A stretch of DNA of 64,000 bases. Source: Paenibacillus sp. 32352. Its GTDB lineage: Bacteria; Bacillota; Bacilli; Paenibacillales; NBRC-103111. The stretch is from positions 1 to 64,000 of the forward strand of contig NZ_MZNT01000012.1 in assembly GCF_002042965.1 (NCBI RefSeq), written 5' to 3'. Made by a program: the position numbers and the translations under genes. The notes under the pieces were generated by a model, which saw only the letters and a list, made by a program, of their open reading frames with translations, made no database searches and was not told the origin of the DNA. Shown piece by piece: positions 24,540 to 32,124 of the stretch; the first letter of the stretch is position 1; the number at the start of each line of letters is the position of its first letter.

Positions 24540-25112
24540 ATGTCAACATTGCAAGTAGATCGCACTATAGAATGTGAAGGACTAGCTTGTCCTCTACCCG
24601 TTGTTAGAACCAAGAAAGCCATCGATGATATGAAAGCAGGCGAAGTATTGGAAGTCCGCGCAACAGATAAAGGTTCCGTCGCAGATCTTAAGGGCTGGTC
24701 CAGCCGTACCGGGCATCAATATATTGGCTTGAAGGAAGAGAATGGGGTGTTCCGCCACTTTATTCGCAAAGCGGAAGCAGCCGAAACGAAAGCCGAGAAT
24801 AAGCACCCGCATACGGCAACGAATGAAGAGATTTACGCCAAAACGGCAGCCGGAGAAAAGTTGAATATCATCGATGTTCGGGAACCTGCAGAGTATGCGT
24901 TTGGTCGCATCCTGGGGGCGATTTCGATTCCATTGGGCCAGCTTGAAGAGCAGATGTCGTTGCTCGATCCAAATAAGGAATACTACGTAGTGTGCCGAAC
25001 CGGAAACCGAAGCGATATGGCCTGCCAGATCCTAACGGAAAAAGGTTTTTCTCATATCAAAAACGTTATTCCCGGCATGTCGGAGTGGACACATGAACTG
25101 GAGCAAGATTAA
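24540..25112 (+). CDS. yrkF: TusA-rhodanese fusion sulfurtransferase
   Basis: A 190-residue fusion, matching the length and order of B. subtilis YrkF. Residues ~8-75 are TusA/SirA with the CPxP motif (GLACPLPVVRTKKAIDDM, Cys17). Residues ~95-185 are a rhodanese with VCRTGNRSDMA (Cys152). Both Cys can carry persulfide, so one chain can take sulfur on one domain and relay it on the other. Staphylococcal CstA combines the same domains. It lies between a free rhodanese and a DsrE-like gene in the operon. Confidence 0.92.
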   Translation: MSTLQVDRTIECEGLACPLPVVRTKKAIDDMKAGEVLEVRATDKGSVADLKGWSSRTGHQYIGLKEENGVFRHFIRKAEAAETKAENKHPHTATNEEIYAKTAAGEKLNIIDVREPAEYAFGRILGAISIPLGQLEEQMSLLDPNKEYYVVCRTGNRSDMACQILTEKGFSHIKNVIPGMSEWTHELEQD

Positions 25113-25148
25113 TATAACGAGATTAAATAAAAGGAGACTGTGTATATC

Positions 25149-25547
25149 ATGACAAATAAAAAAGTAGCTCTTATTGCATCTTCCGGCGGTCTGGAGACAG
25201 CCTATAAGGTTCTGAACATAGCCACAGCAGCGGCGGCACTTGATGCCGAGGTAGCCATCTTTTTCACCTTTGAAGGGCTTTCTATCATTCACAAGCAGTC
25301 GGAGCAGCTGCTTCAACTGAAGCCCGGCAACGAAGGATTAGCGGAAGGCTTCAAGAATGCCAATGTCCCATCCATCGGTGAGCTCATGGAAATTGCAAAG
25401 GAATCCGGAGTACGTCTCATCGGGTGCCAAATGACGATCGATGTTATGGGACTGAAGCCGGAGCATTTTATTGATGGAATCGAGCTCGGCGGTGCAGCGA
25501 CATTCCTGGATTTTGCCTTTGATGCGCAAGTGAGCTTGAATTTCTAA
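25149..25547 (+). CDS. DsrE/DsrF-like sulfur carrier protein (first copy)
   Basis: A 132-residue DsrE2-type protein. It starts KKVALIASSGGLETAYKVLN (nucleotide-like alpha/beta fold) and contains the conserved GCQMTIDVMG with a candidate sulfur-carrying Cys, then FIDGIELGGAATFLDF. Proteins of this family pass sulfane sulfur between TusA and oxidising enzymes. ATG 25149 has AAGGAG 12 bases upstream; the alternative GTG at 25140 is only three bases from that site. It differs from the second copy at 25878 in lacking the ~25-residue basic insert. Confidence 0.87.
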   Translation: MTNKKVALIASSGGLETAYKVLNIATAAAALDAEVAIFFTFEGLSIIHKQSEQLLQLKPGNEGLAEGFKNANVPSIGELMEIAKESGVRLIGCQMTIDVMGLKPEHFIDGIELGGAATFLDFAFDAQVSLNF

Positions 25548-25590
25548 AAATTGAAGAGACATTAGCTGAAAACTAAGGAGAGATATCCAC

Positions 25591-25818
25591 ATGGCAAACT
25601 TGACTGTAGACGCAAAAGGACTGGCATGCCCGATGCCGATTGTAAAGGCGAAGAAGGGAATCGATACATTGGAACCCGGACAGACTATGGAGCTGCAAAC
25701 GACGGATAAAGGCTCCATGAAGGATTTCCAGGCATGGGTCAACCAAACCAATCATGAGCTGGTAGAAGCAAGAGAAGACAACGGCGTCTTTACCTTTATC
25801 GTGAAGAAGGGCTCCTGA
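25591..25818 (+). CDS. yrkI: TusA-family sulfur carrier
   Basis: A 75-residue single-domain TusA, the same size as B. subtilis YrkI. GLACPMPIVKAKKGIDTL carries the CPxP Cys that holds persulfide, followed by the standard TTDKGSMKDFQAW and the last strand FTFIVKKGS. It would shuttle sulfur between the rhodaneses and the DsrE-like proteins. It is about 47% identical by eye to the TusA domain of the fusion at 24540, which suggests a local duplication. Confidence 0.92.
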   Translation: MANLTVDAKGLACPMPIVKAKKGIDTLEPGQTMELQTTDKGSMKDFQAWVNQTNHELVEAREDNGVFTFIVKKGS

Positions 25819-25840
25819 TTAAATTTTTTTGGATTTCAAC

Positions 25841-25856
25841 ATACCCATACATGTAT
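25841..25856 (+). promoter_or_regulatory. Degenerate CstR-type operator O3
   Basis: ATACCCATACATGTAT has a perfect left arm (ATACCC) and a right arm with two changes. It lies 21 bases before the start of the second DsrE-like gene, with the same 6+4+6 spacing as O1 and O2. Confidence 0.45.
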
Positions 25857-25877
25857 AAGTAGTGAGGTGAATGATAA

Positions 25878-26354
25878 GTGAATCAAGAGAAATCGACAAT
25901 AGTTTTATTCAGTGGGGAATTGGATAAAGCGATAGCTGCGTTCATTATTGCTAATGGGGCAGCGGCTTACGATCATGAGGTAACCATTTTCTTCACCTTC
26001 TGGGGATTGAATGCGCTGCGTAAGGATGAATCGGTATTCGTGAAGAAAGGCTGGCTGGAGAGAATGTTTGCGAAAATGATGCCGCGCGGAGCGGATAAGC
26101 TTGGTCTCTCCAGGATGAACTTCGGAGGTTTTGGCCCCAAAATGATTAAGCACGTTTTGAAAAAGCACAACGCTTTGACACTGCCGCAATTAATCGAACT
26201 GGCCCAGGAGCAAAGGGTTAAATTAGTTGCCTGTACCATGACGATGGACCTGCTTGGGCTGCAAAAAGAAGAGCTTCTGGACGGTATTGAGTACGCAGGC
26301 GTTGCCGCCTACTTGGGTGACGCTGCAGACGCCAAAGTCAATTTGTTTATTTAA
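25878..26354 (+). CDS. yrkE: DsrE/DsrF/DrsH-like protein (second copy)
   Basis: A 158-residue DsrE2-family protein of YrkE length. STIVLFSGELDKAIAAFIIA opens the fold; a basic insert (VFVKKGWLERMFAKMMPRGA) typical of membrane-associating DsrE2 proteins follows; ACTMTMDLLGL carries the conserved Cys, and DGIEYAGVAAYLGDA closes it. It probably moves sulfane sulfur in the persulfide pathway. GTG start with GAGGTGA upstream; a possible CstR site O3 lies just before. Confidence 0.88.
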   Translation: MNQEKSTIVLFSGELDKAIAAFIIANGAAAYDHEVTIFFTFWGLNALRKDESVFVKKGWLERMFAKMMPRGADKLGLSRMNFGGFGPKMIKHVLKKHNALTLPQLIELAQEQRVKLVACTMTMDLLGLQKEELLDGIEYAGVAAYLGDAADAKVNLFI

Positions 26355-26398
26355 CGAAGCCTGCGTGGCATTGTTTTATGATGCTGTTTTGCAATTAT

Positions 26399-26414
26399 AT
26401 ACCTATTCCGGTAT
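26399..26414 (+). promoter_or_regulatory. CstR-type operator O4 before cstR
   Basis: ATACCTATTCCGGTAT keeps 10 of 12 arm positions of the O1/O2 consensus with identical 6+4+6 spacing, 21 bases before the cstR start. It would allow autoregulation. Confidence 0.5.
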
Positions 26415-26434
26415 TAAAGAAGGGCGGTTATTCC

Positions 26435-26695
26435 ATGCATTATGATGAGGATGTTCAAAAGAGATTAAAGCGGGTTGAAGGACAAATTCGCGGCGTACTG
26501 AAGATGATGGAAGAAGAGCAGCCATGCAAAGATGTTGTGGCCCAACTGTCAGCGGTTAGGAATGCTGCGGATAAAGCCATCGCCTACATCGTTGCCGTCA
26601 ATCTGGAGCAATGTATTATGGAAGAAAAGGAAGCCGGAAGAGATACGGGTAAAGTCGTACATCAGGCTATCGAATTGCTGGTGAAAAGCAGATAA
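26435..26695 (+). CDS. cstR: Persulfide-sensing CsoR-family repressor
   Basis: An 86-residue DUF156 (CsoR/RcnR/CstR) regulator. RLKRVEGQIRGVLKMMEEEQ is the DNA-contacting first helix. Cys31 (EQPCKD) and Cys60 (NLEQCIM) are the two thiols that cross-link on reaction with persulfide in CstR. The copper-ligand His found four residues before the second Cys in CsoR is Asn here, so a copper sensor is unlikely. It sits inside the sulfurtransferase operon that it would repress, with O4 before it. The ATG at 26435 follows AAGGGCGG; earlier in-frame starts overlap the operator. Confidence 0.9.
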   Translation: MHYDEDVQKRLKRVEGQIRGVLKMMEEEQPCKDVVAQLSAVRNAADKAIAYIVAVNLEQCIMEEKEAGRDTGKVVHQAIELLVKSR

Positions 26696-26718
26696 GCCCA
26701 AGAAAGGAGGCTACTCCA

Positions 26719-27105
26719 GTGGATGTCAATCTGATGATTCGAATTGCAGTCATCGCGCTCCTGGTTTGGTTTATTTATTCCTGGTTCGCCGGAGTCAAAG
26801 GACTTAGGAATTTAAGTACGGAGCAATTCCGGGAGGCCCTGCAAAAAAACCGCAATAATGTCCTGATCGATGTGCGGGAACCGAATGAAGTAAAGCTGGG
26901 GTATTTTCCCGGAGCGGTCAATATTCCATTATCGCAATTCAAGCTGCGGGGCGGTGAAATCCCGGCAGGGAAAAGCATTTATTTATATTGCCAAAGCGGA
27001 ATGAGGAGCAAGCAGGCGGCACGAATCCTCCAGAAAAAAGGCTTCCGTGAGCTCGCCCACCTGCAAGGCGGCATCATGGCTTGGAACGGGAAACTATCGA
27101 AGTGA
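26719..27105 (+). CDS. Membrane-anchored rhodanese
   Basis: A 128-residue protein. One N-terminal transmembrane helix (MIRIAVIALLVWFIYSWF) is followed by a complete rhodanese domain with LIDVREPNEVKLGYFPGA and the active loop YCQSGMRSKQA. The positive residues after the helix favour a cytosolic domain tethered to the membrane, which could receive sulfur from a membrane quinone-linked enzyme. GTG start with AAGGAGG eight bases upstream. It is the last gene of the operon and is followed by a strong terminator. No sqr or tauE gene accompanies it in this window. Confidence 0.9.
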   Translation: MDVNLMIRIAVIALLVWFIYSWFAGVKGLRNLSTEQFREALQKNRNNVLIDVREPNEVKLGYFPGAVNIPLSQFKLRGGEIPAGKSIYLYCQSGMRSKQAARILQKKGFRELAHLQGGIMAWNGKLSK

Positions 27106-27110
27106 AGCAA

Positions 27111-27149
27111 AAAATCATTAGCTCCAGCGTGAGAGCTAATGATTTTTTT
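27111..27149 (+). terminator. Terminator of the persulfide operon
   Basis: 14-bp stem AAAATCATTAGCTC / GAGCTAATGATTTT (27111-27124 with 27133-27146) with a T-run. Confidence 0.92.
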
Positions 27150-27325
27150 ACATGAGTATAGAATAATTGCAAATACTTATTTAGTCGCTGTAGTGTAATG
27201 TTCTACATAGCCTTCTAGTGCGGGGTTGAATTATACCTCCAAATTCCGATTTATATACTATGAATTATTATAAAACGAGAAAAGCTTGATTGTAAATAAA
27301 ATAAAGTTGAAAGGGAATACAAGAC

Positions 27326-27714
27326 ATGTTTCATTATACGATCGATACCGATCAAACAACCGCGCAAACAATAGAGAAATTGGAACAGCATCTGAAGGAA
27401 GAGAAGTTCGGTGTACTATGGCATCTGGATATGAGGAGAAGTTAAGGGAGAAAGGAGTAGAGCTTGAGCAACGCTATCACATCCTAGAGGTATGTAATCC
27501 AATCGAAGCCAAACGTGTACTTAGCGAGAATGCCATTGTAGGGTATTTTCTGCCATGCAAAATAGCCGTTTACGAGGAACAGGGAAAAACAAAAATCGGT
27601 CTGCCCAAACCAACGGCTTTAATTGGAATGGTAGATAACAGCGTACTCCAAACCATCGCGGAGGATGTAGAAAAAAGATTGATTTCTTGTATAGATCAAG
27701 CAGCATTATCTTAA
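27326..27714 (+). pseudogene. Frameshifted DUF302-domain protein
   Basis: From ATG 27326 the frame reads FHYTIDTDQTTAQTIEKLEQ and EEKFGVLWHLDMR, then stops at 27445. A second frame continues as EKLREKGVELEQRYHILEVC then NPIEAKRVL and ends at 27714. This is the order of a DUF302 protein, a family often found with sulfur-oxidising and thiol-stress genes. One more G in the GG at 27435-27436 restores a frame of about 129 codons. AAAGGGA lies ten bases before the ATG. It follows the persulfide operon but beyond its terminator. Confidence 0.8.
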
Positions 27715-27721
27715 TGGAAAG

Positions 27722-27748
27722 AGACCGGACCTGTGCCGGTCTTTTTTG
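27722..27748 (+). terminator. Terminator after the DUF302 gene
   Basis: AGACCGG / CCGGTCT (27722-27728 with 27736-27742) followed by T6. Confidence 0.85.
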
Positions 27749-27812
27749 CTATGTGTTAGGTGCGAGAGCAATCAAAAGTTGTTCTCAATTTCTTCACACG
27801 ATGTTAACCCTA

Positions 27813-27830
27813 ATAGCCCTATCGGGTGAT
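27813..27830 (+). promoter_or_regulatory. Possible CstR-like site before the PepSY gene
   Basis: The core CCCTATCGGG (CCC-N4-GGG) matches the centre of O1/O2, but the outer bases are TAG/TGA instead of ATA/TAT. It lies about 110 bases before the PepSY protein gene. It could be a weak site of the same regulator or of another CsoR-family protein. Confidence 0.3.
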
Positions 27831-27937
27831 AGGAATTATGACCATAACGCGTAAAATTAAAATTGGAATTTGTATGGAAAGGAGCTGCTGCACGAGAGAT
27901 AGCGAATAAAAATAATAGATAAGGATTGGGAAAAAAG

Positions 27938-29323
27938 ATGGAGAAAAATAATTATAATCGTTTTTGGCGATGGCATTTTTATGCAGCGTTATTTATTACA
28001 CCGCTTCTCATTACACTAACGTTAAGCGGTATCGGGTATTTGTTTTATCCAAATGTTGAAAATCTCTTGTACAAGAATGAATTTTTTAACAAAAGCAGCC
28101 AAACGGAACAAATAACGTTAGATCAAGGTATTGAGAAAGCCAAGCAAACCTATCAAGATTTTTCTGTTTCAAAAGTTATTGTTTTAGATGATCCATACAA
28201 TACGCGTTTAACAATGATCAATGGAGCTGGAGAACAAAAATATGTATTTTTAGACTCCAATTATCAAATAGTGGGCAGTCAGAATCCCAAATATACGTTT
28301 TCTAATGTAATGAGGGACATTCATAGTTCTCTCTTTGTTGGGGGAACTGTTGTCAACTATCTCGTTGAATTGGCTGCATGCTGGACAATCTTCCTGTTGC
28401 TCTCCGGAATGTACATGACATTCAAAGGAAAGGTGTTGAAGAAGGAGCCGAATCTAACCAAACGGCAAACAAATCTGAAATGGCATGCGAGAATCGGTAT
28501 AATCATTTCCATACCATTGATAATCCTTATTTTTACCGGGTTGCCATGGTCAGCCTTTATGGGCGATATCCTATACTCCACAGCGCAAAAGCATCCGTCT
28601 ATCGGATTTCCAGTATTAAAACAAAATCCGCCGACATCGGATATGAAAGAAATTCCTTGGGCCACTCGTAAAAATGAACTACCGGCATCAATCGGTGGAT
28701 CTCATGAAGAACATAACGGCGTGGCACATCAGAATATTATGTCTGTACGAAACGGAATGATAAACCTCCAGCAATTAATGAACGAAATTAATCAGGCCAA
28801 TATTTCCAAGCCGTACTCCATCATTTATCCTAAAGACGAACATGGTGTATTCATTGTCTCTAAAGGAAGTAATTCAGGAGTGACAGGATTAGACGTTAGC
28901 CCTAATGATGAAGTAACCGCATATTTTGATGCATATAGCGGCAAAATGATTTCAAAGGTTGGTTATGAAGATTATGGGATACTAGGAAAATTGTTCACCT
29001 GGGGAATTCCTTTACATGAAGGGCATTTATTCGGATGGCTCAACAAAATTATCAATCTCCTAGTATGTGTTACGTTCCTGCTTGTTATTTTCTGGGGGTT
29101 CAAAACATGGTTGGCTCGTAAAAAGAAAAGTACTTTGTCTGCTCCGCCGAACCCAACAAGCAAGCTATCGATTGGATTTATTATTCTCATGCTGGTATTA
29201 GGTTGTATAATGCCGTTATTTGGCATTTCTTTAGTTTTGGTCTTCATGGTGGAAATCATTCTATCCTACAAAAATAGAACTAATAATGCAGGGCCTTTTA
29301 AAAATATTAATCCGCCATCTTAA
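27938..29323 (+). CDS. PepSY-associated transmembrane protein
   Basis: A 461-residue membrane protein with about four to five helices: residues ~10-35 (HFYAALFITPLLITLTLSGI), a pair near 140-165 and 190-215, and a C-terminal pair. PepSY-type extracellular segments lie between them, and conserved His residues (RWHFY, DIHSSLF, LKWHARIG, LHEGHLFGW) suggest heme binding as in iron-uptake reductases of this family. Its physiological partner is not visible here. ATG 27938 is used; a TTG 12 bases upstream directly abuts the AAGGA. A possible CsoR-type site lies upstream. Confidence 0.82.
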   Translation: MEKNNYNRFWRWHFYAALFITPLLITLTLSGIGYLFYPNVENLLYKNEFFNKSSQTEQITLDQGIEKAKQTYQDFSVSKVIVLDDPYNTRLTMINGAGEQKYVFLDSNYQIVGSQNPKYTFSNVMRDIHSSLFVGGTVVNYLVELAACWTIFLLLSGMYMTFKGKVLKKEPNLTKRQTNLKWHARIGIIISIPLIILIFTGLPWSAFMGDILYSTAQKHPSIGFPVLKQNPPTSDMKEIPWATRKNELPASIGGSHEEHNGVAHQNIMSVRNGMINLQQLMNEINQANISKPYSIIYPKDEHGVFIVSKGSNSGVTGLDVSPNDEVTAYFDAYSGKMISKVGYEDYGILGKLFTWGIPLHEGHLFGWLNKIINLLVCVTFLLVIFWGFKTWLARKKKSTLSAPPNPTSKLSIGFIILMLVLGCIMPLFGISLVLVFMVEIILSYKNRTNNAGPFKNINPPS

Positions 29324-29433
29324 CTAAATAATTGGTGATAAACAAAAACTGGAAGAAACTTAATGCCGATAGATGAGGAATCATGGGAATAATGTAAACA
29401 GATATTATGGTATAAGAAGGGAGAGGAAGCCTC

Positions 29434-29751
29434 ATGTTTGATTTATCGGAGCTCGAGAATGTTCACGCGGATATCCAGGCGGTGCACGAGATCGTTTCAT
29501 CGTTTAAAGCACGCATTGACGGGAAGGAAATTGGAATTCGAATTCTAAGGAATCGGACGGATGATTACTTTTATGAGCTCAGTCACTACTATAGGGGAGC
29601 GGACCAGGCGGATCCAGAGTTTTCCGAGGAAAACCGTTTTACATCGGTGGAAGCTGCTGCAAAAGGGGCCCTTCGATCGGCTACGATGTTCTACCGAAGT
29701 ACAGACGAGGGAGGAGCCTGGCATACTAACGAGTCGTACATTCTGCACTAG
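29434..29751 (+). CDS. Conserved-looking hypothetical protein (105 aa)
   Basis: I do not recognise this 105-residue protein. It is acidic and soluble, with no signal or membrane segment. It reads as helix (ENVHADIQAVHEIVSSF), two strands (IGIRILRNRTDDYFYELSHY) and a C-terminal helix (TSVEAAAKGALRSATMFY), a small alpha/beta domain. GGGAGAGG precedes the ATG with good spacing, and codon use is ordinary, so it is probably real. It is a single gene. Confidence 0.65.
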   Translation: MFDLSELENVHADIQAVHEIVSSFKARIDGKEIGIRILRNRTDDYFYELSHYYRGADQADPEFSEENRFTSVEAAAKGALRSATMFYRSTDEGGAWHTNESYILH

Positions 29752-29883
29752 TTAAAATTTTGTTATTTTTTTGAAAAGCAGGACAAGCACATAGTAATCA
29801 AAAATCGTTCTTGTATAAATCCTTTACAGGCAGGAAAAAGTATTTGGGGATGAAACCTTTAAATAAGAGAGGTCTATACATTC

Positions 29884-30078
29884 ATGCTCAAAGATAATAA
29901 TAAAGAAATAAAAGAAAAAATGAACTTCCAAAAGGCAAGCTGGGAATTGCCGGAGACAGAGGCGACGGAAGCAACTATGGATCAGGACGAAGTTCCGTCC
30001 AATTACGAGAGCTTATCGACCACTAGCTATACCGATTCGACTACATTTGAAGTTAAAAAAACACCAGGCAGGCTTTAA
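29884..30078 (+). CDS. Small hydrophilic hypothetical protein (64 aa)
   Basis: A 64-residue acidic, Thr/Ser/Glu-rich protein (ELPETEATEATMDQDEVPSN) with no predicted structure that I can see and no family I know. AGAGAGG-type sequence upstream gives a weak ribosome site. A bidirectional terminator follows at 30184. It may be a sporulation-stage or stress peptide, but nothing shows this. Confidence 0.45.
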   Translation: MLKDNNKEIKEKMNFQKASWELPETEATEATMDQDEVPSNYESLSTTSYTDSTTFEVKKTPGRL

Positions 30079-30183
30079 CATTTAGACTAGGAACGTTCAA
30101 CTCCCATTTTAGATTATGAACCGTGACGAAAAAAAACTGAGATCGCTGTATCTCATGATATCTCTTGTCAAAATAAGCAAAGC

Positions 30184-30218
30184 AAAGACCCGATCTTTTC
30201 AAACGATCGGGTCTTTTT
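30184..30218. terminator. Bidirectional terminator between convergent genes
   Basis: 12-bp stem AAAGACCCGATC / GATCGGGTCTTT (30184-30195 with 30205-30216) with T-rich and A-rich flanks. It serves the small plus-strand gene and the minus-strand CBS gene. Confidence 0.88.
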
Positions 30219-30222
30219 GCAA

Positions 30223-30627
30223 TTAATCCGTAATATTCCGGGTGTAGAATTCGATGATGTCTTTACGCCGAATGATCCCAAGAAAGATGCCATCGTCATC
30301 TACGACTGGAACAAAGTTCTGATCAGCGGCAAGCGCAAGCATGTCGTCCAAATCGGCGCCAATCTTGACGCATTCGATCTTTAACCGCTTATTGATGGAA
30401 ACGACGGGAATTTCATGCATCGTATCGAAAGTAAGGCCAGGTGTGGCCTTCATCTTCCATAACAAGTCTCCTTCGGAAAGCGTTCCGTAATATACTCCAT
30501 TGTCCTGCAGGACCGGAATGGCCGAATAATGGCAAGCCTCCAATTTGTCTAAGGCTTCTTTCATATTGGAAGATGTCGTGATGTAAGAGACCTCATTCTT
30601 TGGATGTAGAAAAGATTTAATGTCCAC
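30223..30627 (-). CDS. CBS-domain pair protein
   Basis: A 134-residue protein made of two CBS motifs: residues ~8-60 (NMKEALDKLEACHYSAIPVL then GTLSEGDLLW) and ~75-130 (DDMLALAADQNFVPVVDDDG then IFLGIIRRKDIIEF). Such stand-alone pairs bind adenine nucleotides and report energy state. I chose the GTG at 30627, since AAAGGAG lies nine bases before it; the longer frame to 30690 runs through that ribosome site. Target unknown. Confidence 0.85.
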   Translation of the reverse strand: MDIKSFLHPKNEVSYITTSSNMKEALDKLEACHYSAIPVLQDNGVYYGTLSEGDLLWKMKATPGLTFDTMHEIPVVSINKRLKIECVKIGADLDDMLALAADQNFVPVVDDDGIFLGIIRRKDIIEFYTRNITD

Positions 30628-30819
30628 AGTATCACGCTCCTTTGATATATTAAAACATATTTTGCCACGCAGTGCATATGGCAATTTCAATCAGCATCAG
30701 TAAAAATATGGTATATTTTATACATAGGCTTTAACGGAAGCATGGGGGACAGGGTATTTTTTTATAAACTGTGTGTAGCGAAAGGATCATGTTGAGTGAG
30801 AAGCAGGAGGAGAAAAAGC

Positions 30820-32058
30820 ATGGTGAAACCAAGTAAAAATAGGATGTGGTCCGGCACGCGGCCTTGCCGTACGCGTTGCAGCGACTCAACACGCGCCGGG
30901 AGACTGAGGCTAAGCATCCTTGTTGGAGGGATATGTCTGGTACTGGCTGGTACATCGTTGATCACGGAACCGGTCCTCGCAGCCGCAGGTAAAGCATCCG
31001 CCGATTTCCACGATTTGGACAAGGCAGATGCCAAGACGAGAATGACCGTCGATAGTTGGCTAGACAAAGGATTAATCGATGGGGCGGCGAAAGATCGCTT
31101 CGGATTGACGGACCCAATCAGCCGTGCGGAATTTGCGAAATTCGTCGCACTGTCCCTAAGTCTGAAAGTGGATAAGTCGCTTTCCGTATCCCGATACACG
31201 GATGTGAGGGCGGATGATCCGCTTTACGGCGATATGCTTCCTTACATCGAAGCATTACGGGAAGCGGGTGTGATCGAAGGCGTAGGCGAGGACCAGTTTG
31301 ATCCGGCCGCTCCGGTAACCAGGGAACAACTCGCCGTCTTTCTTATTCGCAGCTCATTAAAGCAGCGAGAAGCGGAAACGATGGCTGCAATAAACGACGA
31401 AACCGTATCCGACTATGCGAAACGTTACGTCACCTTGGCCGTCCAACTGTATCCGTTTTTACATGCAGACGGATTTTTCGAAGGACACAAGCCGATTACT
31501 CGGCAAATGCTGTTCCCTGCCTATGAGGTGCTGACGGCCATGCATTGCTGCACTTCCTCTAACACATTACCTAGAATAAGCAAGTCTGTACAATCGCTTG
31601 AGCAGCTTGAGAATAAAGTTTCATTATTCACTATAGCCTTTGATGAATTTATGTCCATGGACGACGCCTTAAACGACGATATGAAATACATTTCCTTACA
31701 TATACAAAACATGAAAGGAGCATGGACAGAGGAGGAGCAGAAGCAGCTAAAGCAATATTTTGAAACAAAATACAAAGTGGATGTCATATTTTATTCCTAC
31801 GAAGAGCTGCTTGATGGACAACGGACGGATGAAACAAAGAAAAGACTGCAAGGGATTCTTCTGAATGTAGAAAAGGTCCAATCGGACGAAACGGGCACGG
31901 TTGTGGCAATTGACGGCTACAAGTTTCGCTCTCCTTTAGGTGCCGCAGGGCAGCAGCTTATTTTAAAGAAGCAGGATAGCGGGTGGGAGGTTCAGGAAAG
32001 GAAAGGGTTCTGGATCAGCCAGATGCAGAAAAAACTTTATAAATATACATATTTATAA
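30820..32058 (+). CDS. Secreted SLH-domain protein
   Basis: A 412-residue cell-surface protein. The N-terminal hydrophobic segment (LRLSILVGGICLVLAGTSLI, ending EPVLAAAG) is a signal peptide. Three S-layer homology repeats follow from ~residue 60 to 235 (DPISRAEFAKFVALSLSLK, then APVTREQLAVFLIRSSL, then KPITRQMLFPAYEVL), which bind pyruvylated wall polymer. The C-terminal ~150 residues are helical then strand-forming and unrecognised (TEEEQKQLKQYFETKYKVDV). AGGAGGAG precedes ATG 30820. It is followed within 70 bases by the Rieske gene. Confidence 0.85.
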   Translation: MVKPSKNRMWSGTRPCRTRCSDSTRAGRLRLSILVGGICLVLAGTSLITEPVLAAAGKASADFHDLDKADAKTRMTVDSWLDKGLIDGAAKDRFGLTDPISRAEFAKFVALSLSLKVDKSLSVSRYTDVRADDPLYGDMLPYIEALREAGVIEGVGEDQFDPAAPVTREQLAVFLIRSSLKQREAETMAAINDETVSDYAKRYVTLAVQLYPFLHADGFFEGHKPITRQMLFPAYEVLTAMHCCTSSNTLPRISKSVQSLEQLENKVSLFTIAFDEFMSMDDALNDDMKYISLHIQNMKGAWTEEEQKQLKQYFETKYKVDVIFYSYEELLDGQRTDETKKRLQGILLNVEKVQSDETGTVVAIDGYKFRSPLGAAGQQLILKKQDSGWEVQERKGFWISQMQKKLYKYTYL

Positions 32059-32124
32059 AGTTTTTAAAGTATGATATGGTATAAGCAAGGAAAGAACATT
32101 ATACCGGGAATTGGAGGCGTTTTC

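Noticed and set aside
26435-26695. Copper sensor CsoR as identity of the DUF156 protein
   Set aside because: The His four residues before the second Cys is Asn, no copper transporter is near, and the operon is entirely sulfur transfer, so CstR fits better.
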